DNA from: Brevundimonas vesicularis
GTDB taxonomy: Bacteria; Pseudomonadota; Alphaproteobacteria; Caulobacterales; Caulobacteraceae
DNA: 64,000 bases
NCBI RefSeq assembly: GCF_027105095.1
Contig: NZ_CP114278.1
Span: 558,001-622,000, forward strand
Direction: 5' to 3'
Below are positions 54,292 to 64,000 of this stretch, piece by piece. Positions within the stretch are counted from its first letter, which is position 1, and every line of letters begins with the position of its first letter. The notes under the pieces are model-generated. The model saw only the letters and a program-made list of their open reading frames with translations. It had not been told where the DNA came from and searched no databases. The position numbers were made by a program, and so were the translations under genes.

Positions 54292-55242
54292 ATGACGGCG
54301 GCGCTGGCTCTCGCCCTGCTGACCCTCCAGGCCCCGGCCGACCGGCCGTGCACGCCGCAAGAGGTGGCGGCGCTGACGGCGCCGTCGACGCAGCCGTATC
54401 GCCTGACGTGCCAAGCCGAACTGTCAGGCGTCGATATCCGTCGCCGCGTGCTGATCGAGGGCGCGGAAAGCTCAGGGGCTTCACTGGATTGCGGGGGCGG
54501 GACGATCCGCGCGCCGGGCCCGGCGACGACCGCCGCCCCGACCATCGCGGTCTGGTCTCGCCGCGAGGGCGATCAGTGGTCGCGGCCGGTCGATGTGACG
54601 ATCCGAAACTGCACCGTCGTCGGCAATGTGCGGATCTGGGGCATGGGAGCGGGCGGATCGATGCGCGACCTGCTGGCCTCGTCACGCACGGCCGGACACA
54701 CGCAAGCGGCCCAATCCGCGGCGCCAATCCGCGTCACCTTGGATCGGGTTCGGTTCGAGGGCGTGGGGACCATTCCTCTCTATGTCGGGCCGGGGGTGAC
54801 GCGCACCACCGTGACGCGGTCCCGCTTTGTGGGCCGTTCGACCTCGACCGCCGTCTATCTGGACGCCGAGAGCGCAGGGGCGCTGATCCAGGACAACGAT
54901 TTCGATATCCGCACCGGGCGCGAGCAGATCGCGGTGGACGGGTCGGGCGCCAACCGCATCGTCGGCAACCGGCTGGCGCTGGACGGACAGGGCGGGGTGT
55001 TTCTGTACCGCAACTGCGGCGAGGACGGCGTGATCCGCCACCAGACGCCGTCCTATAATCAGATTACGGACAATCTGTTCAGCGGCGCGGGCTGGCTGAG
55101 GCCACGCGCGGTTGTGATCGGGTCGCGCGAGGGCGGACGACGCTATTGCGGCGACGACCGCGGCTGGCCGTTCGGCTCCAGCGCGGACGACGGCGACGGG
55201 GCCACGGGCAATCTGACGGCTCGGAACATCGTGCGGCGCTGA
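54292..55242 (+). CDS. Secreted right-handed parallel beta-helix protein
   Basis: 316 residues with a short signal peptide (MTAALALALLTLQA). Repeats typical of a parallel beta-helix run from residue ~60: VDVTIRNCTVVGNVRIWG, IRVTLDRVRFEGVG, TRTTVTRSRFVGRSTSTAVYLDA, ALIQDNDFDIRTG, NRIVGNRLALDGQG, NQITDNLFSG. Such folds occur in polysaccharide lyases and surface carbohydrate-processing proteins; no catalytic residues are assigned. The ATG starts one base after the phosphatase stop. Confidence 0.8.
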   Translation: MTAALALALLTLQAPADRPCTPQEVAALTAPSTQPYRLTCQAELSGVDIRRRVLIEGAESSGASLDCGGGTIRAPGPATTAAPTIAVWSRREGDQWSRPVDVTIRNCTVVGNVRIWGMGAGGSMRDLLASSRTAGHTQAAQSAAPIRVTLDRVRFEGVGTIPLYVGPGVTRTTVTRSRFVGRSTSTAVYLDAESAGALIQDNDFDIRTGREQIAVDGSGANRIVGNRLALDGQGGVFLYRNCGEDGVIRHQTPSYNQITDNLFSGAGWLRPRAVVIGSREGGRRYCGDDRGWPFGSSADDGDGATGNLTARNIVRR

Positions 55243-55308
55243 TCGGACGCCTTGCGCAGAGCGGTGGTTCGGGGCTGATTGCGGGACAGAGCGATCGGGG
55301 GATTGGAT

Positions 55309-57159
55309 ATGCGGTGGGTGTTGTTTCTGGCGTCCCTTGTGGCGGCCCTCGGCTTGGCGGTGCTGACCGCGCAGACGCCTAAACCCCTGCCCGCCTCGAC
55401 GCCTGCGGTCCAGTTCTCGGCTGCGCGCGCCATGATGGACGTGAACCGGATCGCACGAGCGCCGCATCCCGTCGGCTCTGCTGAACATCGGCAGGTTCAG
55501 ACCTATCTCGGCCAAAGGCTGACGGCGCTGGGGCTTCAGCCCAGTCTCCAGGCCGGGGCCCTGTCGCCCGCCGCCGTCGCGCGGCTCGAGCGTGAGGGTG
55601 GAAATGCGGGCGGCGTTCAGGCCGTCAATATCGTCGGTGTCCTGCCGGGACGGAATCCGGCCCTGCCTGCCGTCGCCATCATGGCGCATTACGACACCTC
55701 GCCGACCTCGCCCGGCGCCGCCGACGACACCTCCGGCGTGGCCGCCATTCTGGAGGCCGTGCGCGCGATAAAGGCGCGGGGCGGGGCCGAGCGGACGCTG
55801 CTGGTCCTGTTCACCGACGCCGAGGAGCTGAATCTGGACGGGGCGCGGGCCTTCTTCAGCGAACATCCGCTGCGCGACGACATCGGCGCGGTGATCAATC
55901 TGGAGGCGCGGGGCGGCGGCGGGCGCGCCATGATGTTCGAGACCGGACCCGGCAACGCCCAGACCATCGCCCGCTATGCTCAGGCAACCCAGAGGGCGAC
56001 GGGCGGGCCGTCCAGCAACGCCCTGGCCATCTTCGTCTATCGGCTGATGCCCAATGGCACGGACTTCACCGTGGCGGCGGATCGGAGGCTGGCGGGGATC
56101 AATCTGGCCTTCATCGGCCGCCCGGCGCAATACCATTCACCGTCCTCGACGCCGCAGGCGCTGGATCAGGGCAGCGTGCAGCATATCGGCTCCCAGGCGC
56201 TCGAGATGGTCGATGATCTGCTGCGGGCGCCGACCCTGCCGCAGGCGACGCAGAACGCGGTTTATGCGGATGTGTTCGGCCTGTTCGTCGTGCAGCATTC
56301 CCCGGCGATCGGCTGGCTGCTGCTGACCGTGGGAGTCCTGGCGACGGCCTTCGCCGCCTGGGGCGCGCGCCATGTCACGGGCTTGCGGGCGACGTCGGTC
56401 GTGCGGGGTGCGGCGGATGGTCTGTGGTTGTTGGCGAGCGCGGTGGTGGTGGGACAGGCGGTGCGCGTCCTGGCCGGGCCGATCGGTCGTCGCGTGGATT
56501 CGGCCGACCTCTATTACACCTTGCTGCGTCGCCTGCCGGTTCTGGAAATCGCCGTGGCCTTGGCCATGCTGGCCCTGGTTCTGATGCTGACCGCAGGGCG
56601 ACGCCTGCTGGGCCGATGGGGCGCGGCCGGGGTTGTCCTGGCGGCCTTCGCGATTGCAGCGGCGCTGGGCGGTTTCAGCCTGCCGGTCCTGGGGGCGACG
56701 GTGATCGCTCTGGCGCTCAGCCTGGGGCGGCCGAAACCGCAGGACGCAGACGCCGTCTGGGGCGGCTGGCTGGGGCTGATCGTCCTGGTCCTGATCCTGG
56801 GCGGCGGGGTGCAGGCGGCGGCGCCGGAAGCCGCCTTCCTGCTGCTGTGGCCCGGTCTGATCGCCGCCCTGGCGGCCGCGTCGACGGCGGTGATCGGCGC
56901 CCGCTTCGGCTCGTGGGCGTCCTTCGCACCCGCCGTCGTCGCCACAGCCCTGGTCGGCGGGTGGTTGCTGGTTCAGGGGCACGGCGTCTTCCTGGGCGTC
57001 GGCATGGACATGCCTGGCGCGGTGGGGCCGATCGCCCTGATGATCGCGATGCTGGTCCGCCCGCTGGCGCCTCGATCGGGGCGGGCCTTGCCGATCTTCG
57101 CCGCCGCCAGCCTAGCGCTGGCTGTTGTGGTCGCCGTGGGGGCCAGGTTGGTCGCTTGA
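55309..57159 (+). CDS. M28 family zinc peptidase with C-terminal membrane domain
   Basis: 616 residues from ATG 55309 (MRWVLFLASL); the TTG at 55279 is rejected. After an N-terminal hydrophobic segment, the M28 domain has H127 (MAHYDTS), the ADDTSG aspartates near 139-140, E172/E173 (DAEELNLDG) and E199. From about residue 345 there are seven to nine hydrophobic segments. The layout resembles membrane-bound M28 peptidases of the ER metallopeptidase/vacuolar type. Active site in the periplasm is inferred. Substrate unknown. Confidence 0.88.
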   Translation: MRWVLFLASLVAALGLAVLTAQTPKPLPASTPAVQFSAARAMMDVNRIARAPHPVGSAEHRQVQTYLGQRLTALGLQPSLQAGALSPAAVARLEREGGNAGGVQAVNIVGVLPGRNPALPAVAIMAHYDTSPTSPGAADDTSGVAAILEAVRAIKARGGAERTLLVLFTDAEELNLDGARAFFSEHPLRDDIGAVINLEARGGGGRAMMFETGPGNAQTIARYAQATQRATGGPSSNALAIFVYRLMPNGTDFTVAADRRLAGINLAFIGRPAQYHSPSSTPQALDQGSVQHIGSQALEMVDDLLRAPTLPQATQNAVYADVFGLFVVQHSPAIGWLLLTVGVLATAFAAWGARHVTGLRATSVVRGAADGLWLLASAVVVGQAVRVLAGPIGRRVDSADLYYTLLRRLPVLEIAVALAMLALVLMLTAGRRLLGRWGAAGVVLAAFAIAAALGGFSLPVLGATVIALALSLGRPKPQDADAVWGGWLGLIVLVLILGGGVQAAAPEAAFLLLWPGLIAALAAASTAVIGARFGSWASFAPAVVATALVGGWLLVQGHGVFLGVGMDMPGAVGPIALMIAMLVRPLAPRSGRALPIFAAASLALAVVVAVGARLVA

Positions 57160-57237
57160 TCCGGATGCGTTTCGCAGTCGTCCGAGCGATGAAACCCGGC
57201 TAAGCATACCGCTGCTTTTATCGGGGCCTCGGCGCGC

Positions 57238-58872
57238 TTGCACCATCTTCACGTCAATCCGTTCACCGTCCTGTCGCTGGCGATAGCGACCCTGGGCGCG
57301 TGGACGGCTCTGGATCTGTTCAATCGAACCCGCGATCAGATCGGTGCGACGCGGTTGCGTTGGCTGGGCGTCGCCGCCTTGGCCTTGGGCGTCAGCATCT
57401 GGTCGATGCATTTCATCGCCATGCTGGGGTTCGAGGCCGAAGTCTTCTATGATCCCGGCCTGACGCTGGTCTCCTTCCTGCTGGCGACGACCGGCACATC
57501 CGCGGCCTTCCTGACGGCGGGGACGGCGCAGGCCAGCCCCTTGCGACTGGCGCCGGCGGCCCTGCTGATGGGCGGGTCCATCGTCGCCATGCACTACGTC
57601 GGGATGGCGGCGATGCGGACGAACGCCGTCTTGAGTTACCAGCCCGTGCTGGTCGCCCTCTCGGTGCTGGTTGCGGTCGCCGCCGCCTATGCCGCCCTGA
57701 TTGCGGCCCGCCAGGAGCGGAGCCTGGCCTGGCGCGCGGTCGCCGCCGTGATCCTGGGTCTGGCCATCGTGTCCATGCACCATGTCGGCATGGCGGCCCT
57801 GATCCTGACCCCCATCGCCGACGCCGGGCCGGTGGAGGGCGGGGCGTCGCCGGTGGTCTTGGCGGTCGCGGTGACGACCGGGGCGGTGACGTTGCTGTTT
57901 CTCGCGCTGGGGGCCTCGATCGTGGATCAGCGCGCCAATGTCCTGGCGGCCGTGGACGCGGGCGGCGTCGGCTTCTGGGAAGCGACCCTGCCGATGAAGA
58001 CGACGATGATGTCAGGCCGCGCGCGCGAAATCCTGTCCATCGACGCGGACAGCCGTCTCGGAGCCACCGAGATCGGCGATCGTCTGTCGCCCGAGGATCT
58101 GCCGCTGCATCGTCAGGCGCTGGAGCGCGCCTTGGCGGGCGAGGGCGAATATGATCAGGAATGGCGTCTGCCGGCCTCTGGCCGATGGATCCATCTGAGG
58201 GGACGCCTGATCCGCAGTCGTTCGGGCCGGCCGATCAAGATGTCGGGCGTCATCACCGACATCACCGATCGCCGTGAGGCCTTCGCCGCCTTGGCCGACA
58301 GCGAACGCTTGCAGCGACTGCTGATCAACGAACTGAATCACCGGGTGAAGAACACCCTGGCCACGGTGCAGTCCATCGCCCACCAGACGGCGCGGCGCAC
58401 GCCGGATGTCGCCACCTTCACCGCCCTGTTCGAGGCGCGGCTGGTGGCCCTGTCCAACACGCAGAACCTGCTGACGGCCGCGAACTGGGAGCATGTCGAT
58501 CTGCGCGCCATGCTGGCTCAGGAACTGGGCCCCTATGCCGAGGAACAGGTTCGCCTGACCGGTCCGGCCGTCGATCTGAACGCGCAACAGACGTTGGGGA
58601 TGGGGATGGTCTTTCACGAACTGGCGGTGAACGCCGCCAAATACGGCGCCCTGTCGAACGCCTCGGGCTGCGTGCGGATCGACTGGTCGCTTGCTGACGG
58701 CCATCTGCTGCTGGATTGGGTGGAAAGCGGCGGGCCGGCGGTGTCACCGCCTCAGCGCAAGGGCTTCGGTTCGGTGCTGATCGACTCGACGATCAACCGC
58801 TCGCTGCACGGCTCGGCGGTCATGACTTACGACCCCGATGGCGCCAGCTTCAGCCTGCGCCTTCCGCTCTAG
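57238..58872 (+). CDS. MHYT-PAS histidine kinase (HWE/HisKA_2-like)
   Basis: 544 residues from a TTG at 57238; no better start is visible and the start is uncertain. The MHYT sensor has three motif copies, MHFIAM (57-62), MHYVGM (118-123) and MHHVGM (180-185), in seven hydrophobic segments, proposed in the literature to bind metal and sense gas. A PAS domain (about 235-345) follows. The kinase core has H368 in NELNHRVKNTLATVQSIAHQT and GMGMVFHELAVNAAKYGALS, the HWE/HisKA_2 type. No response regulator gene is adjacent. Confidence 0.9.
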   Translation: MHHLHVNPFTVLSLAIATLGAWTALDLFNRTRDQIGATRLRWLGVAALALGVSIWSMHFIAMLGFEAEVFYDPGLTLVSFLLATTGTSAAFLTAGTAQASPLRLAPAALLMGGSIVAMHYVGMAAMRTNAVLSYQPVLVALSVLVAVAAAYAALIAARQERSLAWRAVAAVILGLAIVSMHHVGMAALILTPIADAGPVEGGASPVVLAVAVTTGAVTLLFLALGASIVDQRANVLAAVDAGGVGFWEATLPMKTTMMSGRAREILSIDADSRLGATEIGDRLSPEDLPLHRQALERALAGEGEYDQEWRLPASGRWIHLRGRLIRSRSGRPIKMSGVITDITDRREAFAALADSERLQRLLINELNHRVKNTLATVQSIAHQTARRTPDVATFTALFEARLVALSNTQNLLTAANWEHVDLRAMLAQELGPYAEEQVRLTGPAVDLNAQQTLGMGMVFHELAVNAAKYGALSNASGCVRIDWSLADGHLLLDWVESGGPAVSPPQRKGFGSVLIDSTINRSLHGSAVMTYDPDGASFSLRLPL

Positions 58873-58923
58873 CCTGCGTCAAAAACGGTCGCAGGTTTTG
58901 GTTGTTCTCGTTTTGATCGATGA

Positions 58924-58938
58924 GAACATCTTGTGAAC
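58924..58938 (+). promoter_or_regulatory. LexA (SOS) box of recA
   Basis: GAAC-N7-GAAC (GAACATCTTGTGAAC) is the alphaproteobacterial LexA operator, equal to GTTC-N7-GTTC on the other strand. It lies about 100 bases before the recA start and supports SOS control of recA. Confidence 0.85.
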
Positions 58939-59041
58939 TGGAACAAACCATGCACATAGTCGGCCTCACGAAACGGGGGCGGGTCCAGGCGGGTCTCTCC
59001 CAAGCTGAATGACGGGAATCATGGCAAGGGAGACGAAGGCA

Positions 59042-60124
<1,083 letters not shown>

Positions 60125-60241
60125 CGCCAGCCTCCGAGGCTGGGCGGACTGTCAAAGTTTGTCCCGGTCTCGGTCCGGTCTTTTCACCGCTACTCCGTCG
60201 CCCCTAGCGACCCGCCACCGACCCCGCGAAGGGCGGCGGAG

Positions 60242-60277
60242 CGACCCGCTCGACCTCGTGTCGGGCGGGTCTTTTTT
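60242..60277 (+). terminator. Terminator after recA
   Basis: CGACCCGC(T)CGAC and GTCGG(GC)GGGTC form a long stem, followed by CTTTTTT. It lies about 120 bases after the stop; the stretch between (60125-60241) shows no gene. Confidence 0.85.
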
Positions 60278-60282
60278 AAGCT

Positions 60283-60450
60283 TTCGTCATTCCGGGCGGA
60301 GGGCCGCCTGGCCCGAAGACCCGGAACCCAGCGGCGCCGAAGGCGAAATCTATCCGCCGCACGACGTCGAGCAGCGAGTCCGCGACAGGTTCGCGCTTTC
60401 GCGCGCCGCTGGGTTCCGGGTCTTCGCTACTCTTCGCCCGGAATGACGAA
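60283..60450. repeat. Long inverted-repeat element, family B (copy 2)
   Basis: The left arm CGTCATTCCGGGCGGAGGG…GAAGACCCGGAACCCAGCGG and the right arm CCGCTGGGTTCCGGGTCTTCG…GCCCGGAATGACG are inverted copies with about 55 bases between. The ends and the CCGGAACCCAG core match the element at 31691-31802. It is located between recA and the convergent fatty acid oxidation gene. Non-coding. Confidence 0.82.
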
Positions 60451-60526
60451 ATGGGTGGGGCGCCCCAAACGAAAACGGGCGACCCGAAGGCCGCCCGTTC
60501 CGTCTTCTGTTGATGTTCGCGACCGA

Positions 60527-62725
60527 TCAGGCGGCGGCCTTCTCCGGGGCGAACTTGCCGTAGAAGGTCTCGTTCTTCGCCGCCATGTCGCGGAGCAAGC
60601 CGGGCACCTTGAAGCGGTCGCCGTAGGTCGCGGCCAGGCGGTCTGCGGTTTCGACGAACTTGGCCAGGCCGATGCCGTCGATCATGCTGATCGGACCGCC
60701 GGTCCAGGGCGCGAAGCCCCAGCCCAGGATGGCGCCCAGGTCCGCTTCGCGCGGATCGTCGATGACGCCCTCTTCCCAGCAGCGGGCCACTTCGACGGCC
60801 TGGCGATACAGCAGGCGCGTCTTCAGCTCGTCGATCTGAGCGAAGGCGGTCGGTTCTTCCGGCTGGTCGATGCCCTTGGTGGTGGGGGCCAGTTCACCCA
60901 GACCTTTCCAGATCGTCTTGGGCTTCTGATCGTAATCGTAGAAGCCCTTGCCGTTCTTACGACCGAAACGCCCGCCCTCGACCATCTTGGCGACGATGTC
61001 GGCGCCTTCCGACGGGACGTATTTGTCGCCCAGATCCAGCGCCGTCTGTTTGGCGATCTTGTAGGACAGGTCCAGGGCGACGTCGTCGTGCATCTCCAGA
61101 GGGCCGCGCGGCATGCCGGTCATGCGACCGACATTGTCGATCAGGGCGGGGCCGTAGCCCTCTTCCAGCATCGCCATGCCCTCCATGAGGAAGGTGGAGA
61201 AGCAGCGCGAGGTGTAGAAGCCGCGGCTGTCGTTGACGACGATCGGCGTCTTCTTGATCTTCAGCACATAGTCCAGAGCCTTGGCGATGGCGGCTTGCCC
61301 CGTCTTTTCGCCCAGGATGATCTCGACCAGCATCATCTTGTCGACGGGCGAGAAGAAGTGGATGCCGATGAAGTCCTCGGGCCGCACCGAGGCCTCGGCC
61401 AGGCCGGTGATCGGCAGGGTCGAGGTGTTGGAGCCGAACACGGCGCCGTCCGCCAGTTGCGCCTCGGCGCGCTTGGTCACGTCGGCCTTGATCTCGCGGT
61501 TTTCGAACACGGCCTCGACGACCAGGTCCGAACCCTTGATCAGATCATAGTCCGTCGTCGCAGTGACCGAACCCAGCAGGGCGTCATACTTCTCCTGCGT
61601 CAGCTGACCGCGCGACAGGCGCTTCTTCAGCAACTCCTCGACGTGGGCCTTGCCCTTGTCGGCGGCTTCCTGCGTCTGGTCGATCAGCACGGTTTCGATC
61701 CCGGCCAGCGCCTGCACATAGGCGATGCCCGCGCCCATCATGCCGGCGCCGATGACGGTCACCTTCTTCGGATCGGACTTGGGCACGCCCGCCGGGCGCA
61801 CGGCGCCCTTGTCCAGTTCCTGCTTGGACAGGAACAGCGAACGGATCATGGCCTGGGCCTGCGGCGTCATCAGGGTCTTGATGAAGTAGCGGGTCTCGAT
61901 ACGCAGGGCCGCGTCCATCGGCACCTGGGCGCCTTCGTAAACGGCCTTCATCAGGTTCACCACGGCCGGATAGTTGCCATAGGACTGCTTGCGCAGCATG
62001 GCGTTGCCGACCATGAAGTTCTGGATGCCGGCCGGGTGATAGGGGCCGCCGCCGGGCAGTTTGAACGAGTTCTCGTCCCAAGGTTGGACAGCCTTGCCGC
62101 CACCCTTGATCCAGGCCTTGGCGGCCTCGACCGACTGGCCTTTCTCGACCACCTCATGGACGATGCCGGCGCCCTTGGCGTCGTTCGGGCGGAAGGACTT
62201 GCCCTCGCTCATCGCCATCATGGCGTTCTGGACGCCGACCAGACGCGTCAGGCGCTGGGTGCCGCCGCCGCCGGGGAACAGACCGACCTTGATCTCGGGC
62301 AGGCCCAACTGGATCTTGTTGTCGTTCTCGACCACGCGGTAGTGGGCCGCCAGGGTGAACTCCAGTCCGCCGCCCAAGGCCAGGCCGTTGATCGCGGCCG
62401 CGATCGGCTTGCCCGAGGTTTCAAGCGCACGGAAGGCGCCGTTCAGCTTCCAGCCGGCGTCGAACGCCTTTTGCAGGTCGCCGCCGCCCGACAGTACGCC
62501 GCCGGCCATGTCGCCCAGATCCGCGCCGGCGCAGAAGCCCGAGGCCTTGCCCGAGGTGATGACGGCGCCCTTGATGGCGTCGTCGGTCTTGATGCGTTCG
62601 ACCAGCTCGGGGATTTCCTTCATCACCGAGGCGGTCAGGGTGTTCATCGAACGGCCCGGAACGTCGAATACAATCGTAGCGATACCGTCGGCGTCGACGT
62701 CGATCTTGAAGTTTTCCATATCCAT
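60527..62725 (-). CDS. fadJ: Multifunctional fatty acid oxidation protein: enoyl-CoA hydratase / 3-hydroxyacyl-CoA dehydrogenase (FadB/FadJ-like)
   Basis: 732 residues from ATG 62725 ([14 protein letters not shown]), preceded by GGGAG; the frame extends to 62980 only as antisense of thiolase. The hydratase domain (1-190) has [11 protein letters not shown] and catalytic glutamates E122 and E144. The dehydrogenase domain starts near 315 with [18 protein letters not shown] and contains [16 protein letters not shown] with the catalytic His. It performs two steps of beta-oxidation. The thiolase gene ends 11 bases upstream, so the pair is one operon, thiolase first. Confidence 0.94.
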   Translation of the reverse strand: MDMENFKIDVDADGIATIVFDVPGRSMNTLTASVMKEIPELVERIKTDDAIKGAVITSGKASGFCAGADLGDMAGGVLSGGGDLQKAFDAGWKLNGAFRALETSGKPIAAAINGLALGGGLEFTLAAHYRVVENDNKIQLGLPEIKVGLFPGGGGTQRLTRLVGVQNAMMAMSEGKSFRPNDAKGAGIVHEVVEKGQSVEAAKAWIKGGGKAVQPWDENSFKLPGGGPYHPAGIQNFMVGNAMLRKQSYGNYPAVVNLMKAVYEGAQVPMDAALRIETRYFIKTLMTPQAQAMIRSLFLSKQELDKGAVRPAGVPKSDPKKVTVIGAGMMGAGIAYVQALAGIETVLIDQTQEAADKGKAHVEELLKKRLSRGQLTQEKYDALLGSVTATTDYDLIKGSDLVVEAVFENREIKADVTKRAEAQLADGAVFGSNTSTLPITGLAEASVRPEDFIGIHFFSPVDKMMLVEIILGEKTGQAAIAKALDYVLKIKKTPIVVNDSRGFYTSRCFSTFLMEGMAMLEEGYGPALIDNVGRMTGMPRGPLEMHDDVALDLSYKIAKQTALDLGDKYVPSEGADIVAKMVEGGRFGRKNGKGFYDYDQKPKTIWKGLGELAPTTKGIDQPEEPTAFAQIDELKTRLLYRQAVEVARCWEEGVIDDPREADLGAILGWGFAPWTGGPISMIDGIGLAKFVETADRLAATYGDRFKVPGLLRDMAAKNETFYGKFAPEKAAA

Positions 62726-62736
62726 TTGCTCCCGGA

Positions 62737-63942
62737 TCAGACGCGTTCGATGACAGTGGCGGTGCCCATGCCGCCGCCGATGCACAGGGTGACCAGAGCG
62801 GTCGACTTGTTCGAGCGCTCCAGCTCGTCCAGCGCGATGCCGGTGATCATGGCGCCGGTGGCGCCGAGCGGGTGCCCCATCGAGATGCCGCCGCCATTCA
62901 CATTCATCTTGGCGTGGTCGATGTCGAGCGCCTGCATGTAGCGCAGGACGACGGCGGCGAAGGCCTCGTTCAGCTCCCACAGGTCGATGTCGTCGGGCGT
63001 CATGCCCAGCTTGTCCAGCAGCTTGCGGGTCACATATTCCGGCCCGGTCAGCATGATCGACGGCTCGGAGCCGATCGAGGCGCCGCCCAGGATCTTGGCG
63101 CGCGGCTTCAGGCCCAGGGCCTGGCCGGCTTCCAGCGAACCGATCAGCACGCCGGCCGAACCATCGACGATGCCGGACGAGTTGCCCGGCGTGTGGACGT
63201 GATTGACGCGCTCGACCTCGGGGTAGCGCTGGTTGATCACGCCGTCGAAGGCCATTTCGCCCATCATGGCGAAGGACGGGTTCAGGCCGCCGAGCGCCTG
63301 CATGTCCGTGTTCGGGCGGATCGTCTCGTCATGATCCAGGATAGTCAGGCCCAGCTGGTCCTTGACCCCGATCACCGAGTTCTTGAACCGGCCCTCGGCC
63401 CAGGCCTTGGCGGCGCGCTTGTGGCTCTCGACCGAATAGGCGTCCACGTCGTCGCGGCTGAAGCCGTATTTGGTGGCGATCATATCCGCCGACACGCCCT
63501 GCGGCACGAAATAGGTCGGGAAAGCCGAGGAGGGATCGGTCGGCCAGGCGCCCATGTCCGAACCCATCGGCACGCGGCTCATGACCTCGACGCCGCCGCC
63601 GACGGCGAAGTCGGCCTCGCCGGACTTCACCTTGGCCGTCGCCATGTTCACGGCTTCCAGGCCCGAGGCGCAGAAGCGGTTGATCTGGACGCCCGCCGTA
63701 TATTGCGACCAGCCGGCAGAGAGCACGGCCGTACGCGCGATGTCGGCGCCGAGTTCGCCCACGGGCGTGACGCAACCCAGGATGACGTCGTCGACCTTGG
63801 AGGTGTCCAGGTCGTTGCGGTCGCGCAGGGCTTCCAGCACCTGGGTCGCCAGGCTGAGGCCGGTGATCTCGTGCAGCGAGCCGTCCTTCTTGCCCTTGCC
63901 GCGCGGCGTGCGGACGGCGTCGTAGATATAGGCGTCAGCCAT
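62737..63942 (-). CDS. fadA: Acetyl-CoA C-acyltransferase (thiolase)
   Basis: 401 residues from ATG 63942 ([15 protein letters not shown]), with GGAG about 10 bases upstream; the frame running to 63996 is an unsupported extension. The acylated cysteine is C91 ([10 protein letters not shown]); GHPLGATGA and CIGGGMG near the C-terminus supply the other catalytic residues. It cleaves 3-ketoacyl-CoA to acetyl-CoA, the last beta-oxidation step, and is coupled with the FadB-like gene. The start region up to 64000 holds no other gene. Confidence 0.94.
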   Translation of the reverse strand: MADAYIYDAVRTPRGKGKKDGSLHEITGLSLATQVLEALRDRNDLDTSKVDDVILGCVTPVGELGADIARTAVLSAGWSQYTAGVQINRFCASGLEAVNMATAKVKSGEADFAVGGGVEVMSRVPMGSDMGAWPTDPSSAFPTYFVPQGVSADMIATKYGFSRDDVDAYSVESHKRAAKAWAEGRFKNSVIGVKDQLGLTILDHDETIRPNTDMQALGGLNPSFAMMGEMAFDGVINQRYPEVERVNHVHTPGNSSGIVDGSAGVLIGSLEAGQALGLKPRAKILGGASIGSEPSIMLTGPEYVTRKLLDKLGMTPDDIDLWELNEAFAAVVLRYMQALDIDHAKMNVNGGGISMGHPLGATGAMITGIALDELERSNKSTALVTLCIGGGMGTATVIERV

Positions 63943-64000
63943 GGGAGTGCGTCTCCATCTTTGGGCCCAGCCTCGACGTACGGCAGGTCGCGGCACGACG

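Noticed and set aside
60443..62941. 832-codon plus-strand frame opposite the FadB-like gene
   Set aside because: Antisense shadow; the minus-strand gene has all catalytic motifs and a ribosome site.

Overview
The window is a 64 kb piece of a GC-rich alphaproteobacterial chromosome, most likely Caulobacteraceae and probably Brevundimonas. The evidence is the RecA N-terminus ([10 protein letters not shown]…[10 protein letters not shown]), a GAAC-N7-GAAC LexA box of the alphaproteobacterial type, an F1 operon atpHAGDC without Fo genes, a system I cytochrome c gene set (ccmABCD-ccmG), and DUF2794, DUF6356, DUF1232 and DUF3429 proteins typical of the class. The genus is inferred. About 60 protein genes and one tRNA are packed densely on both strands. 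There is no transposase, integrase, CRISPR array or rRNA.

Layout. 0-14.4 kb: partial RNA 2',3'-cyclic phosphodiesterase, Bax inhibitor-1 membrane protein, serine hydrolase, DUF2794, Do-like periplasmic protease, DUF6356, rlmN, a DUF350 protein followed by an anchored trypsin-like protease, a large M16 peptidase, a hybrid histidine kinase and an isoaspartyl peptidase. 14.4-20.7 kb: quinone oxidoreductase, DUF1232, SDR dehydrogenase, tRNA-Gly(GCC), DUF3429, DUF393, an Fe-S (6-4) photolyase and an M48 lipoprotein protease. 20.7-23.6 kb: ccmABCD-ccmG (heme export and cytochrome c maturation), divergent from acnA. 26.5-33.4 kb: aldehyde dehydrogenase, the divergent oxyR/katG pair, glutaminyl cyclase and TerC. 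34.4-39.3 kb: F1 ATP synthase operon. 39.4-45.4 kb: beta-lactamase-fold hydrolase, MFS exporter, RarD-like transporter, asd, zapE.

45.4-46.5 kb is a short, visibly AT-rich island with a phage-like adenine methyltransferase gene converging on a small winged-helix-like gene. It is the only clearly foreign segment. 46.6-60.1 kb: YbjN protein, mdh, SIMPL protein, HIT protein, aldo-keto reductase, epoxide-hydrolase-like protein, LLM flavin oxidoreductase, a tightly coupled secreted-protein cluster (lipoprotein, acid phosphatase homologue, beta-helix protein), M28 membrane peptidase, MHYT-PAS-histidine kinase, and recA with its SOS box. 60.5-63.9 kb: a beta-oxidation pair, thiolase then FadB-like multifunctional protein.

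Functional links: mdh and acnA (TCA cycle), thiolase/FadB (fatty acid oxidation) and atpHAGDC feed central energy metabolism; ccm genes serve the respiratory chain; oxyR-katG, photolyase and recA handle oxidative and DNA damage. Intergenic regions carry at least three families of long inverted-repeat elements, several clear terminators, a candidate structured RNA upstream of atpH and a hairpin leader upstream of terC. The most notable points are an OxyR with a single cysteine, an acid phosphatase homologue whose PSGH motif reads PSGS, the AT-rich island, and the candidate RNAs. All functions are inferred from reading the sequence; no database search was run.
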